A DNA stretch of 64,000 bases, taken from NCBI GenBank assembly GCA_030418545.1, contig QAIB01000001.1, forward strand, positions 496,001 through 560,000, written 5' to 3'. Position numbers and translations under genes: made by a program. A model generated the notes under the pieces. The model did not search any database, was not told the origin of the DNA, and was given only the letters and a program-made list of their open reading frames with translations. Below, one piece after another: positions 17,798-25,960 of this stretch. The number at the start of each line of letters is the position of its first letter. The stretch's first letter is position 1. The DNA is from Xenophilus aerolatus. GTDB taxonomy: Bacteria > Pseudomonadota > Gammaproteobacteria > Burkholderiales > Burkholderiaceae_C.

Positions 17798-18106
17798 ACG
17801 GTGGCGCCTGAGTACGTGCAGCTCGACCAACCCGGCGGGGGCATCGCGCTGCGCTTCCAGGCGCGCGATGCGCACCTGGTGCTGGGCGCGGTACCGGGCC
17901 GTGGGCCGGTGCGCTTCCGCCTCACGCTCGACGGCCAGCCGCCCGGCGCCGACCATGGCGAAGACGTGGACGCCGACGGCCGCGGCACTGTCGACGCGCA
18001 GCGCCTGTACCAGCTCGTGCGGCAGCAGGGCGCGGCCGATGCGCGCACGGTGGAGATACGCTTTCTCGACGCCGGGGTGCGGGCCTATGCCTTCACTTTC
18101 GGTTGA
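17798..18106 (+). pseudogene. dipZ: Detached C-terminal domain of DipZ
   Basis: The reading frame continues in phase after the TAG at 17795-17797 with TVAPEYVQLDQPGGGIAL and ends at TGA 18106. This is the beta-rich C-terminal domain found after the thioredoxin domain in full-length DipZ proteins (about 100 residues). There is no Shine-Dalgarno for independent translation; the GTG at 17801 is an internal codon. One base (TAG for TGG) is enough to restore a protein of about 592 residues. Confidence 0.8.
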
Positions 18107-18120
18107 CCTGGAGTTTGAAG

Positions 18121-18177
18121 AAAAAAGTGCCCGCAGCGCCCGTGGGGCGGGCGCCGGCAGCTATCGTTTGCATAGCA
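18121..18177. repeat. Dispersed hairpin repeat, copy A
   Basis: This copy reads A6-GTGCCCGCAGCGCCCGT, a GGGGCGGGCGCCGGCAGC arm and an AT-richer tail CTATCGTTTGCATAGCA. The tail is itself a small hairpin (GCTAT/ATAGC). It matches the other copies (35241, 38815, 42174, 47696, 56117) in order of parts and lies between the convergent DipZ and lipoprotein-hydrolase genes, where it could serve as a two-way terminator. Confidence 0.75.
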
Positions 18178-18208
18178 ATCGGCGTTCGTGCGACCCCGGC
18201 TCGGGCCC

Positions 18209-19060
18209 TCAGTCGCCGATCCCGAACAGCTCGCGCAGCGCCTCGCGATAGGCCTGCTCGCCCACCACGTCGGCGTCTTCGTGCACGGCGCCGTCGACGA
18301 GCACGAAGCGCTTGGGCGGTGCGGCCTTCTCGTACAGTGCGCGGCCCAGTTGCGGCGACACCATCGTGTCGCCCGCGGCGTGGATCGCCAGCAGCGGCGA
18401 GCCCACCTCGGCGATGCGCGAGGCGGCATCGAAGTGCTGCGTCATCAGCGGCGCGACCGGCAGCCAGCCCCAGCGGGTGCTGCGCAGCACGTCCAGCGAG
18501 GAGGTGAAGGCGCCTTCGACGATGAGGCCGGCTTCGTCCTGCACGTCGGCCGCGAGCCGCACCGCCACGGCGGCGCCCAGCGAGTGGCCGAAGACGAAGC
18601 GGCGCGCCTGCGGATGTTCGCGCGCCAGAAATTGCCACGCCGCGCGCGCGTCTTCGGCCACCAGCGTCTCGGACGGCATGCCCGCGCTGCTGCGGCCGAA
18701 GCCGCGGTAGTCCACGCCCAGGACCGAGAAGCCCAGCCGGTGCAACTGCCGGATGCGCGTGGCGCTGGCGCGCACGTCCCAGTGCACCCCGTGCAGGAAC
18801 AGAATCACCGGCGCGCCGGATCGAAGCTGCGGCAGCCACAGCGCATGCAGGCGCACGGGCTGCCCGGCCTGTTCCGGGTGCTGCGAGACATACTCGATCC
18901 ACACGTCCTGCATTCCGACCGCGGCCGCCTCGCCGGGCGGCCAGGTGCGCGTGCCGGGCATGAAGAGCCAGCGTCGCTGCTCGTGGTCGACGATCGCGCA
19001 GCCGCCGAGCAGCGCGCACAGCACCAGCAGGAGCGAGGCAAGGAGGGCGGCAGGGCGCAT
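18209..19060 (-). CDS. Alpha/beta hydrolase lipoprotein
   Basis: This is a 283-residue membrane-anchored hydrolase. The signal ends in the lipobox LLGGC (Cys21), so it is predicted to be lipidated. The fold signatures are ILFLHGVHWDVRASA (oxyanion), VDYRGFGRSS, the nucleophile elbow FGHSLGAAVAVRLA, an acid in IHAAGDTMVSP and a His in DGAVHEDADV. This matches the family of prolyl-oligopeptidase-like lipases (BEM46-type). The ATG at 19060 follows the stop of the GlxA-type regulator by 15 bases, so both may be one transcript. A longer open frame runs into the regulator gene and is not used. Confidence 0.88.
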   Translation of the reverse strand: MRPAALLASLLLVLCALLGGCAIVDHEQRRWLFMPGTRTWPPGEAAAVGMQDVWIEYVSQHPEQAGQPVRLHALWLPQLRSGAPVILFLHGVHWDVRASATRIRQLHRLGFSVLGVDYRGFGRSSAGMPSETLVAEDARAAWQFLAREHPQARRFVFGHSLGAAVAVRLAADVQDEAGLIVEGAFTSSLDVLRSTRWGWLPVAPLMTQHFDAASRIAEVGSPLLAIHAAGDTMVSPQLGRALYEKAAPPKRFVLVDGAVHEDADVVGEQAYREALRELFGIGD

Positions 19061-19074
19061 GGCCCATGTTCGCA

Positions 19075-20118
19075 CTACCCGGGCAGCACCGGGCGCGTGC
19101 CCGCATCCCTGAACGCGGCGGGCGGTGCGCCCAGCACGCGCTCGAACACGCGCGCCATCTGCTGCCGCCCCGAGAAGCCGCTGCGCAGCGCCACCTTGTC
19201 CATGGACTGGCCGGTGTGCGAGAGCAGCTCGCGCGCGAGGTCCACCTGCGCCGCGCGGATGTACTCGCTGGGCGACTGCCCGAAAGCCTGCTTGAAGTCG
19301 CGCGACAGCTGCCGCGTGCCCACGCACACGTGGTCGGCCACCTGCTCGACGGTCACGCCCTGCTCCAGCTGGGCCAGGATGAAGGCGGTGGCGCGGCTGA
19401 GCCGGTCCGACGCGCCACCGTAGGCGTCCAGCGCTGCGCTCTGCTGGCCCTGGTGGGCGGCCCGGACGCGGAACACGACCAGCTCGCGCGCGATGGCCAG
19501 CGCCAGTTCGCGGCCATGGTCTTCGTCCACCAGGCTCAGGGCGAGGTCGATGCCGGCGGTGGCGCCGGCGGAGGTGAAGAATTTGCCGTCGCGTGCGAAC
19601 AGCGTGTCGTCGATCACGCGCGCCTCGGGGTAGAGCGTCCTGAAGCGATCGATGTGCCGCCAGTGCGTGGTGACCGGGCGGCCCGCCAGCAGGCCGCATT
19701 CGGCCAGCACATAGGCGCCGGTGCACACCGAGCCGATGCGGCGCACGCGCGGCTCGACGGCCAGCAGCCAGTTGCGCAGGTGCGGGTCGCGGCGCGCGGC
19801 CAGCACGCCCGGTCCGCCCGCGACGATCAGCGTGTCGAAGGCGCAGATCTCCGGCGGCGGCAGCGGTGCCGTCTGCAGGCGCAGGCCGCACGAGGTCGCG
19901 ACCTCGCCGCCGAAGGTGGAGATGGCGTTGATGCGGTAGCGGTCCGGCTCGCCGGGCGCACGCGCGTGGTGGTTCGCGCGGCCCAGCACGTCGGCCGGGC
20001 CGGTGGCGTCGAGCAGCAGCGCATCGCCGAAGACGACGATGCCGACTTCGCGCGTGCCGTGGTACGGGGTGGGGCCCGCCGGCGCCCTAGTCAGCGATGA
20101 AGCCGATCTCTTTGACAA
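19075..20118 (-). CDS. GlxA-type regulator (DJ-1/PfpI domain plus AraC HTH)
   Basis: This is a transcription factor of the GlxA/FtrA type. Residues about 20-200 form a DJ-1/PfpI domain with the conserved Cys loop GSVCTGAYVLAECGLL. Residues about 225-335 form two AraC helix-turn-helix motifs (VEQVADHVCVGTRQLSRDFKQAFG; MDKVALRSGFSGRQQMARVFE). No ATG is available at the usual N-terminus; the TTG at 20118, preceded by GGAGGCAGG, is the best start and overlaps the Bug gene by 32 bases. The overlap points to co-transcription with the Bug gene upstream. The ligand is unknown. Confidence 0.88.
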   Translation of the reverse strand: MSKRSASSLTRAPAGPTPYHGTREVGIVVFGDALLLDATGPADVLGRANHHARAPGEPDRYRINAISTFGGEVATSCGLRLQTAPLPPPEICAFDTLIVAGGPGVLAARRDPHLRNWLLAVEPRVRRIGSVCTGAYVLAECGLLAGRPVTTHWRHIDRFRTLYPEARVIDDTLFARDGKFFTSAGATAGIDLALSLVDEDHGRELALAIARELVVFRVRAAHQGQQSAALDAYGGASDRLSRATAFILAQLEQGVTVEQVADHVCVGTRQLSRDFKQAFGQSPSEYIRAAQVDLARELLSHTGQSMDKVALRSGFSGRQQMARVFERVLGAPPAAFRDAGTRPVLPG

Positions 20119-21070
20119 CCTGCCTCCATTGGCCGAATTCGCTCTGCATTGTGGCGGTCAGCGTCGCCGCGTCGCCGTCGCCGATCTCCAGGCCCGCGGC
20201 GAGCAGCCCGCTGCGCAGGTCCGGATCGGCCACCACCTTGCGCAGCGCGGCGCCGTAGCGCGCGACGAGTTCCGGCGGCGTGCCCTTGCTCAGGAAGTAC
20301 GAGAACCACTCGCGGTTCACCAGGTCCTTGAAGCCGGCTTCGGGAAAAGTGGGCACGTCGGGCAGCTGCGAGGCGCGCATCGTTCCGGTCACGGCGAGGA
20401 TGCGCAGCTTGCCGGCCCGGTGGTGCTCGAGGATGTCGCTCGGCGCCAGGAAGGCGAAAGACATCTGGCCCGACAGCACGTCGGCCAGCGCCGGTGCTGA
20501 TCCCTTGTACGGCACGTGGGTGAAGTCGCTGCCCATCGCCCGGCCCATCAGCACGCCCGAGAAATGGAACACGCTGCCGGACGCGGGCGAGCCGTAGAAG
20601 GCGACCGACTTGTCCTGCCTGATCAGCGAGACGGCATCGGCCAGGCTCTTCACCGACAGCCGCGCCGCGCTGACGAAGGCGATCGGCGCGGTGGCCGCGG
20701 TGCCCAGCGGGATGAAGTCGCGCAGCGGGTCGTAGCGCAGGCTGCGGTAGGTGTGCGAGTAGATCACCATCGACGAGCCGATGGTCTGCAGCAGCACGCT
20801 GCCATCGGCATGGGCCGACTTCGCGTACTCGATCGCCAGTTGCACGCCAGCGCCCGGCCTGTTGTCGACGATGGCGCTGTTCTGCAGCTGCGCGGCCAGC
20901 AGCGGCGACACGGCGCGCGCGATGCGGTCGCCCGTGGCGCCCGGTGGAAAGCCCACGAGCAGCCGCGTCGTGGCGGGCGTCGGCGCCTGCGTCTGCGTCA
21001 TCGACAGCCCGGGCCGTATCAGCGCCAGGGCACCGAGCATCTGGAGGGTTGCGCGTCGGTTGCTGCTCAT
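20087..21070 (-). CDS. TctC/Bug-family solute-binding protein (second copy)
   Basis: This is a periplasmic carboxylate-binding protein of 327 residues. It has a short signal (ATLQMLGALALIRPGLS), then the Bug core with VGFPPGATGDR, VDNRPGAGVQLAIEY, FYGSPASGSVFHF and FTHVPYKGSAPAL. The ATG is at 21070, facing the DJ-1 gene at 21245. It overlaps the following GlxA-type regulator gene. No TctA or TctB partner is near. Ligand specificity cannot be predicted. Confidence 0.93.
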   Translation of the reverse strand: MSSNRRATLQMLGALALIRPGLSMTQTQAPTPATTRLLVGFPPGATGDRIARAVSPLLAAQLQNSAIVDNRPGAGVQLAIEYAKSAHADGSVLLQTIGSSMVIYSHTYRSLRYDPLRDFIPLGTAATAPIAFVSAARLSVKSLADAVSLIRQDKSVAFYGSPASGSVFHFSGVLMGRAMGSDFTHVPYKGSAPALADVLSGQMSFAFLAPSDILEHHRAGKLRILAVTGTMRASQLPDVPTFPEAGFKDLVNREWFSYFLSKGTPPELVARYGAALRKVVADPDLRSGLLAAGLEIGDGDAATLTATMQSEFGQWRQVVKEIGFIAD

Positions 21071-21244
21071 CGTTCACCTTGTCGCTGCCGAAGGGCCGCG
21101 TCGATGAAAGTCTTGCGCCCTGCGCGTGGCGGCGCCGGACATAGGCGGTCGATTTCGCGACATCGGCGGCCGCCGCCCCACCATGTCCGCAAATGAGCGC
21201 GCTGTGTCTGGTGCATCTGCGCCAGGGCAGGCACAGTGCGGCGG

Positions 21245-21943
21245 ATGAACTCCACGCCCAAGACCCGTATCGGCATGCTCGTGTTCCCGATGATGACCTC
21301 GCTGGACATCCTCGGCCCCTTCGAAGTGCTGGCGCGCGCGCCGGATTGCCAGGCCGAGCTGGTCTGGAAGAACCGCGAGCCGCTCAAAGGCGACACCGGC
21401 CTCACGCTCATCCCCGACCAGGCCTTCGCGACCGCGCCGCAGTACGACATGCTGGTCGTGCCCGGCGGCCCGGGCCAGACGCCGCTGATGGAGGACGAGG
21501 AGGTGCTGCAATTCCTGCGCCAGCAGGCGGCCGGCGCGAAGTGGGTCACCTCGGTGTGCACCGGCTCGCTGCTGCTGGCCGCGGCGGGCCTGCTCGAAGG
21601 CCGCAGCGCCACCAGCCACTGGATGTCGATCGACCAGCTCGAACTCTTCGGCGTGCGGGCGCTGCCCGACCGCGTGGTGGTGGACGGCGACCGCATCACC
21701 GGGGGCGGCGTCACCTCCGGGCTGGACTTCGCCTTCACCGTGCTCGGGATCCTGCGCGGGGCGGACGCCGCCAAGGCGCTTCAGCTGATGCTGGAATACG
21801 ACCCGGCTCCGCCGTTCCAGAGCGGGCACCCGCGCGTGGCGGCACCGGAACTGGTCGAGAAGGTGCGGGCCTCGGCAGCGCCGATGCTGGAGCGCCGCCG
21901 CGAGGTGTCGAGGCGCGTGGCGCGGCGCATGGCGGCGAAGTAG
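21245..21943 (+). CDS. DJ-1/PfpI-family protein (isonitrile hydratase-like)
   Basis: This is a 232-residue stand-alone DJ-1/PfpI domain, without the AraC domain of its neighbour at 19075. The nucleophile elbow is TSVCTGSLLLAAAGLL with the reactive Cys, and an acidic residue lies early (FPMMTSLDILGPFEV), as in cyclohexyl-isocyanide hydratases (InhA). VVPGGPGQTPLM and THGGGVTSG-like GGGVTSGLDFAF are also typical. A GTG at 21236 could add three residues; the ATG at 21245 is chosen. It diverges from the Bug/GlxA pair, which may regulate it. Hydratase activity is a family guess. Confidence 0.88.
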   Translation: MNSTPKTRIGMLVFPMMTSLDILGPFEVLARAPDCQAELVWKNREPLKGDTGLTLIPDQAFATAPQYDMLVVPGGPGQTPLMEDEEVLQFLRQQAAGAKWVTSVCTGSLLLAAAGLLEGRSATSHWMSIDQLELFGVRALPDRVVVDGDRITGGGVTSGLDFAFTVLGILRGADAAKALQLMLEYDPAPPFQSGHPRVAAPELVEKVRASAAPMLERRREVSRRVARRMAAK

Positions 21944-21965
21944 CGCGCCGTGGCGCTCAAGTCGC

Positions 21966-22892
21966 TCACGCCGCGCAGGCCATGATCATGCGGCGCATCT
22001 GCGCGGCGACGCCTTCGCACAGGGCTTGCGGGCCTTGCTCGTGGGGCGTTTGCGCAGGCCCGAAGCAGACGCGGGCTTGCAGGTCGCGGTAGCGCGCCAG
22101 CGCGATCTGCAGCGCCGCCGCCATCTTCTCGCGGTCGCGCGGCGTGCGGCGCAGCCGCGTGAGCGGGTGGCGCTGCGCGTGCGGCGAGATGACGCCGCTC
22201 ACCAGCGCGGGCACGAACACGGCGCTCGGCACCAGCCGCGCGAAGAGCGCGTAGCTGTCGGTCCAATGGCGCAGTGAATCGATCGCGCGCGCCGTGCCGA
22301 AGGTGACCGGGTCGGGCTCGATCTCGCCCGCGGGAAAGGTCAGCAGCGCGCCGCCGTCCTTCAGGTGCCGGGCGCCGGCGCGCAGGGCGGCAGCCAGGCC
22401 GGCGGCGTGATCGGGCAGGAAGATCAGCTGGCGCGCGACCTGGGGCAGGGCGCGCAGGAAGGGGCGGTCGAGCGCCATCACGCGCAGGTCGGGCCGCGAC
22501 GCGAGCGCCGTGAACAGGGCCACCGTGTCGGTCATGCCCGGGTGGTTCGACAGCAGCACGACCGGGCCATGCGGCGGCACCTGCGCCTGGCCGCTCACCT
22601 GCAGGCCCGAGGTCATCTGCTGCACCAGCCATTCGCTGCCCTTCGACAGGCCATACAGGCCGACGCGCGTGTCGAACTCCGCAGCCGTCAGCGCGAAGCG
22701 GCGCGCGACAGGGCGGAACAGGTGGCGCAGCGGCGTGGCCTGCAGACGCGCGAGGCCGACCGAGTCGAGCAGCTCGGCGAGGTTGATCTCGGTCAGGGCG
22801 TCGACCCCTGGGGCATCCGCGGCGCCCGGAAGAGCGCCTTCGCCGTCGGCAGCAGTGCCTGTCCTCGCCGGAACGGCCGGGCGGTCGTTCAT
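21966..22892 (-). CDS. PlsC-like 1-acyl-glycerophosphate acyltransferase family protein
   Basis: This is a 308-residue acyltransferase-like protein. The HX4D motif is present as LSNHPGMTDTVAL (about residue 115), followed by LRVMALDRPFLRALP and a glycine-containing block LTFPAGEIEPDP, which matches the FPEG-type substrate site. There is no clear membrane helix. Its ATG overlaps the stop of the ABC gene (ATGA at 22889-22892), so the two are translationally coupled. Membrane-lipid remodelling alongside an osmoprotectant-type transporter is a reasonable idea but not shown. Confidence 0.85.
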   Translation of the reverse strand: MNDRPAVPARTGTAADGEGALPGAADAPGVDALTEINLAELLDSVGLARLQATPLRHLFRPVARRFALTAAEFDTRVGLYGLSKGSEWLVQQMTSGLQVSGQAQVPPHGPVVLLSNHPGMTDTVALFTALASRPDLRVMALDRPFLRALPQVARQLIFLPDHAAGLAAALRAGARHLKDGGALLTFPAGEIEPDPVTFGTARAIDSLRHWTDSYALFARLVPSAVFVPALVSGVISPHAQRHPLTRLRRTPRDREKMAAALQIALARYRDLQARVCFGPAQTPHEQGPQALCEGVAAQMRRMIMACAA

Positions 22893-24472
22893 GCCGCCGG
22901 CGCGCGCTGGCGCCGTCGCAGCAGCCATTCCAGCGCTTCGAACAGTGCTTCGCTCGCCAGCGCCAGCGCGGCGGCAGGCAGGGCGCCGGCCATCAGCAGC
23001 GCACGGTCGTTGAGGGCGAGGCCGGTCACGATGCGTTCGCCAAAACCACCCGCCCCGATGAAGGCCGCGATGGTGGCCGTGCCGATGGCAATGGTGGTGG
23101 CGGTGCGGACGCCCGCGATCAGCGTGGGCAGCGCCAGCGGCAACTGCACCAGCCGCAGGTTCTGAGAACCCGTCATGCCGAGTGCGGTGCCGGCCTGCTT
23201 CACGCCCATCGGCACCTCGGCCAGGCCGGTGACGGCATTGCGCATGATGGGCAGCAGCGAGTACAGCGTGAGCGCGATCAGCGCCGGCAGCGTGCCGATG
23301 GCGCCGATCAGCGAGATCAGCACCGCGAGCAGCGCGAGCGAGGGCACGGTCTGCAGCAGCCCCGTGGCACCCAGCACCAGCGCGCGCAGCCGCAGGTGCG
23401 GAAACACCCACACCGCCAGGGGCACACCGATGAGGGTGGCCACGGCCACCGAGACAGCGACCAGCATGAGATGCTGGCGCGCCAGCCGCGGCAGGTCGGG
23501 CCCGAAGAGCTTGGCCATGAAGCCGGTGGCCACTGCGCCGCCTGCGCCCTGGCCACCGCCCGAGAGGAAGTCGCGCGCGATGGTGGCGAAGCCCGCACCC
23601 TGCAGCTCGGCGCGCGCGTTCATGGCGATCATGGCGTGCTCGTCGATGCGGCCTTGGAGGCTGGTGAGCGCCGCCCAGGCCTGCGGAAAGCGCTGCGGCA
23701 CGTCCAGCCGGTACAGCACCACGGCGTCGTAGCGGGGGAAGTAGCCGCGGTCGTCGTCGAGCACCGTGAGGCCCAGGTGGTCGATCTTGGCGTCCGTCGT
23801 GTAGATGTCGATCACGTCCACCTGCTTGGCGGCGATGGCGTCGTAGGCGATGCCATGGTCCAGGCCGGTGGGTGCCTGCGGCAGGCCGTAGCGCGCCGCC
23901 ACGCCGCGCCAGCCGTCGGCGCGGCCGATGAACTCGTTCGACAGGCCGAGCTTGAGCTCCGGGTGTCTCGCCAGGTCGCTCAGCGAACGCACGCCCAGGC
24001 GCCTGGCCTCGTCGGCGCGCATGGCGAAGGCATAGCCGTCGTTGAAGCCCAGCGGGATGGCCATGCCCAGGCCCAGCGGCTGCAGCGCCGCCTGCATGGC
24101 CTCGCGCGACAGGGGTTGCGGGCTCTTGAGGATCTCCAGCGCGATGGTGCCCGTGTATTCGGCATAGAGGTCGATGCCGCCGCTCCTGAGCGCCTCGTAG
24201 ACGATGGCCGTGTTGCCCAGGCCCTGGCGCACCACGGGCACTTGCGAGAGCTTCGGCGCGGCCGTCTGCGCCAGCACCTCGGCCAGGATGTACGACTCGG
24301 TGAAGCGCTTGGAGCCGATGCGCAGCGTGCCCTCGTCGGCGGCCCCCGCGCCGCGCGACGCCGTGAACAGCAGCACGGCCAGCAGCATCGGCAGGGTGAC
24401 GGCGCGGATGATCGCGCGCGCCAGCGTGTGGGGCTGGACGCCCGGCCGCCAGGGCCGCGGAAGGTTGGGCAT
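22889..24472 (-). CDS. Fused osmoprotectant-type ABC binding protein and permease
   Basis: This 527-residue protein joins two transporter parts. After a signal or membrane segment (LPMLLAVLLFTASRGAGA) there is an OpuAC-type binding domain (about residues 48-300): IGSKRFTESYILAEVLAQ, GGIDLYAEYTGT, FNDGYAFAM and VDVIDIYTTDAKI. A BPD-type permease follows (about 330-510) with several membrane helices and the EAA-like loop MGVKQAGTALGMTGSQNLRLVQLPLALP. The substrate class is glycine betaine, choline or carnitine. The ATPase subunit is not next to it. It is coupled to the acyltransferase gene. Confidence 0.9.
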   Translation of the reverse strand: MPNLPRPWRPGVQPHTLARAIIRAVTLPMLLAVLLFTASRGAGAADEGTLRIGSKRFTESYILAEVLAQTAAPKLSQVPVVRQGLGNTAIVYEALRSGGIDLYAEYTGTIALEILKSPQPLSREAMQAALQPLGLGMAIPLGFNDGYAFAMRADEARRLGVRSLSDLARHPELKLGLSNEFIGRADGWRGVAARYGLPQAPTGLDHGIAYDAIAAKQVDVIDIYTTDAKIDHLGLTVLDDDRGYFPRYDAVVLYRLDVPQRFPQAWAALTSLQGRIDEHAMIAMNARAELQGAGFATIARDFLSGGGQGAGGAVATGFMAKLFGPDLPRLARQHLMLVAVSVAVATLIGVPLAVWVFPHLRLRALVLGATGLLQTVPSLALLAVLISLIGAIGTLPALIALTLYSLLPIMRNAVTGLAEVPMGVKQAGTALGMTGSQNLRLVQLPLALPTLIAGVRTATTIAIGTATIAAFIGAGGFGERIVTGLALNDRALLMAGALPAAALALASEALFEALEWLLRRRQRAPAA

Positions 24473-24624
24473 CGGGTCAGTTTATAGCCGGCCTTCCTAC
24501 AAGCGCAGGTGCGCCACGCCGATGAGGCGCGGTCGTGCAGCCCCGCAGGGACAGGGAGCGGTCAGCGGCATGCTGGAGCACAAGGCGCGCCGTCGCGCGT
24601 CCGTCCCGTGACCTTCACTTCTTC

Positions 24625-25767
24625 ATGGCCACACGCAAGACCCCCTCCAAGACCGCTGCGCCTTCGTCGACACCCAGGAAGCGTCCGCGCAAGCCGCTCG
24701 TTCCCAGCATCGTCGGCGCCCACCATGGCGTGCTCGCGCTCGCCGAGGTCCGGATCACCAGCTACAACCTGGAGGTCCAGGACGACCACGGCTTCATCGG
24801 CGACCGCGCCAGCCAGACGGCGTTTCGGCGGCTCCTCGATGTCTGGCGCAAGCGCCACCGCGACCGGGGCCGCAAGGACCCGCTGGGCAACCTGCCCTCG
24901 GCAGCCCTGAGCAAGAAGACGCTGGACCGGGCACTGCGCGGCAAGATGAGGGGCGAGGCCAGCGACATCCTGCACGGCGCCATCGAGGAATTCGCGGTCG
25001 AACTCGCGACGGTCATCCAGCGCTTCATGCGGCAGAAGGCCTGGCGCGGCATGCAGCGCATCGTGATCGGTGGCGGCTTCCCCGAAAGCGACGTCGGCGA
25101 GCGTGCGATCCTCGAAGCGGCGGCGCTGTGCCACGCCGCCGAGCTGCCCGTGGAGCTGGGTCGCCTGCGGCACGAGGTGGACGACGGCGGCCTGATCGGA
25201 TGGGTGCATCTGGCACCGCGGCACTTCATCGAGCACCACGACGCCCTGCTGGCGCTGGACATCGGCGGCACCAACGTGCGCTGCGGCATCGTGAAGTTCC
25301 GCCTGGACAAGGCCGAGGACCTGTCGCGCGCCAAGGTCGTGCGCCGCACCAAGTGGCGCCATGCCGACGACGAGCCCAGCCGCACCGGGCTGGTGGACGG
25401 GCTGGTCGCCATGCTGAGCGACATGGTGGTGTGGGCCGAGCGCGAGGGCCTGCGCCTCGCGCCCTTCGTCGGCATCGCCTGTCCGGGCCTCATCCGCGAG
25501 GACGGCACCATCGCCCGCGGCGCGCAGAACCTCCCCGGCAACTGGGCGGCCGACACCTTCCACCTGCCCACGGCGCTGCGCGAGAAGATGCCCGTGATCG
25601 GCCAGGATGCGACCCAGGTGCTGATGCACAACGACGCCGTGGTGCAGGGCCTGAGCGAGCTGCCCTTCATGCGCGACGTCAAGCGCTGGGCGGTGCTGAC
25701 CATCGGCACCGGGCTGGGCAACGCGAGCTACCTCAACACCACGCCGCGCCGGCCCGCGGCGGAGTGA
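24625..25767 (+). CDS. ROK-family protein with a basic N-terminal extension
   Basis: This is a 380-residue protein whose C-terminal two-thirds looks like a ROK/hexokinase fold: the phosphate-binding loop LLALDIGGTNVRCGIV (about residue 210) and GIACPGLIREDGTI, then VLTIGTGLGNASY near the end. The first 200 residues are unlike usual ROK proteins: a Lys/Pro/Arg-rich start (RKTPSKTAAPSSTPRKRPRK) and a domain with RASQTAFRRLLDVWRKRHRD and RIVIGGGFPESDVGERA. It may be a sugar kinase or a regulator. The ATG at 24625 is the first good start after the divergent ABC gene. No Shine-Dalgarno is strong. Confidence 0.85.
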   Translation: MATRKTPSKTAAPSSTPRKRPRKPLVPSIVGAHHGVLALAEVRITSYNLEVQDDHGFIGDRASQTAFRRLLDVWRKRHRDRGRKDPLGNLPSAALSKKTLDRALRGKMRGEASDILHGAIEEFAVELATVIQRFMRQKAWRGMQRIVIGGGFPESDVGERAILEAAALCHAAELPVELGRLRHEVDDGGLIGWVHLAPRHFIEHHDALLALDIGGTNVRCGIVKFRLDKAEDLSRAKVVRRTKWRHADDEPSRTGLVDGLVAMLSDMVVWAEREGLRLAPFVGIACPGLIREDGTIARGAQNLPGNWAADTFHLPTALREKMPVIGQDATQVLMHNDAVVQGLSELPFMRDVKRWAVLTIGTGLGNASYLNTTPRRPAAE

Positions 25768-25837
25768 CTCCAGGCGACCGGCTTCCGCCGGAAGAGCTGC
25801 AGCACCGGCGCCGGTTGGAAACACAGACCAGCCGGCG

Positions 25838-25960
25838 AGCGCAGCGAAGCCTCCAGGGCATCCGCGGAACTGGCTTTGCCAGGCCGCTGGGTGCGCCCCC
25901 CTCCAAGCCTAAGGCGCCAGGGAGGGGGGAGCCGCGAAGCGGCTTGGGGGGTGTTTCACT
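25838..25960. repeat. GC-rich repeat with C-run and G-run arms
   Basis: Between the ROK gene and the phospholipase D gene lies a composite stretch: TGGCTTTGCCA (small palindrome), CCCCCCTCC pairing with GGAGGGGGG across 14 bases, then CCGCGAAGCGG and GGGGGGTGTTTCA. It resembles a common intergenic repeat of Variovorax-type genomes, as far as I remember. It sits between convergent genes and could work as a two-way terminator. Confidence 0.45.

Noticed and set aside
23396-24487. 363-codon plus-strand frame opposite the ABC fusion gene
   Set aside because: It has no domain pattern; the minus-strand gene is strongly supported.
25838-25960. Insertion-sequence end or transposon scar between the ROK and cls genes
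   Set aside because: No transposase remnant or target duplication is visible; it is better explained as an intergenic repeat.
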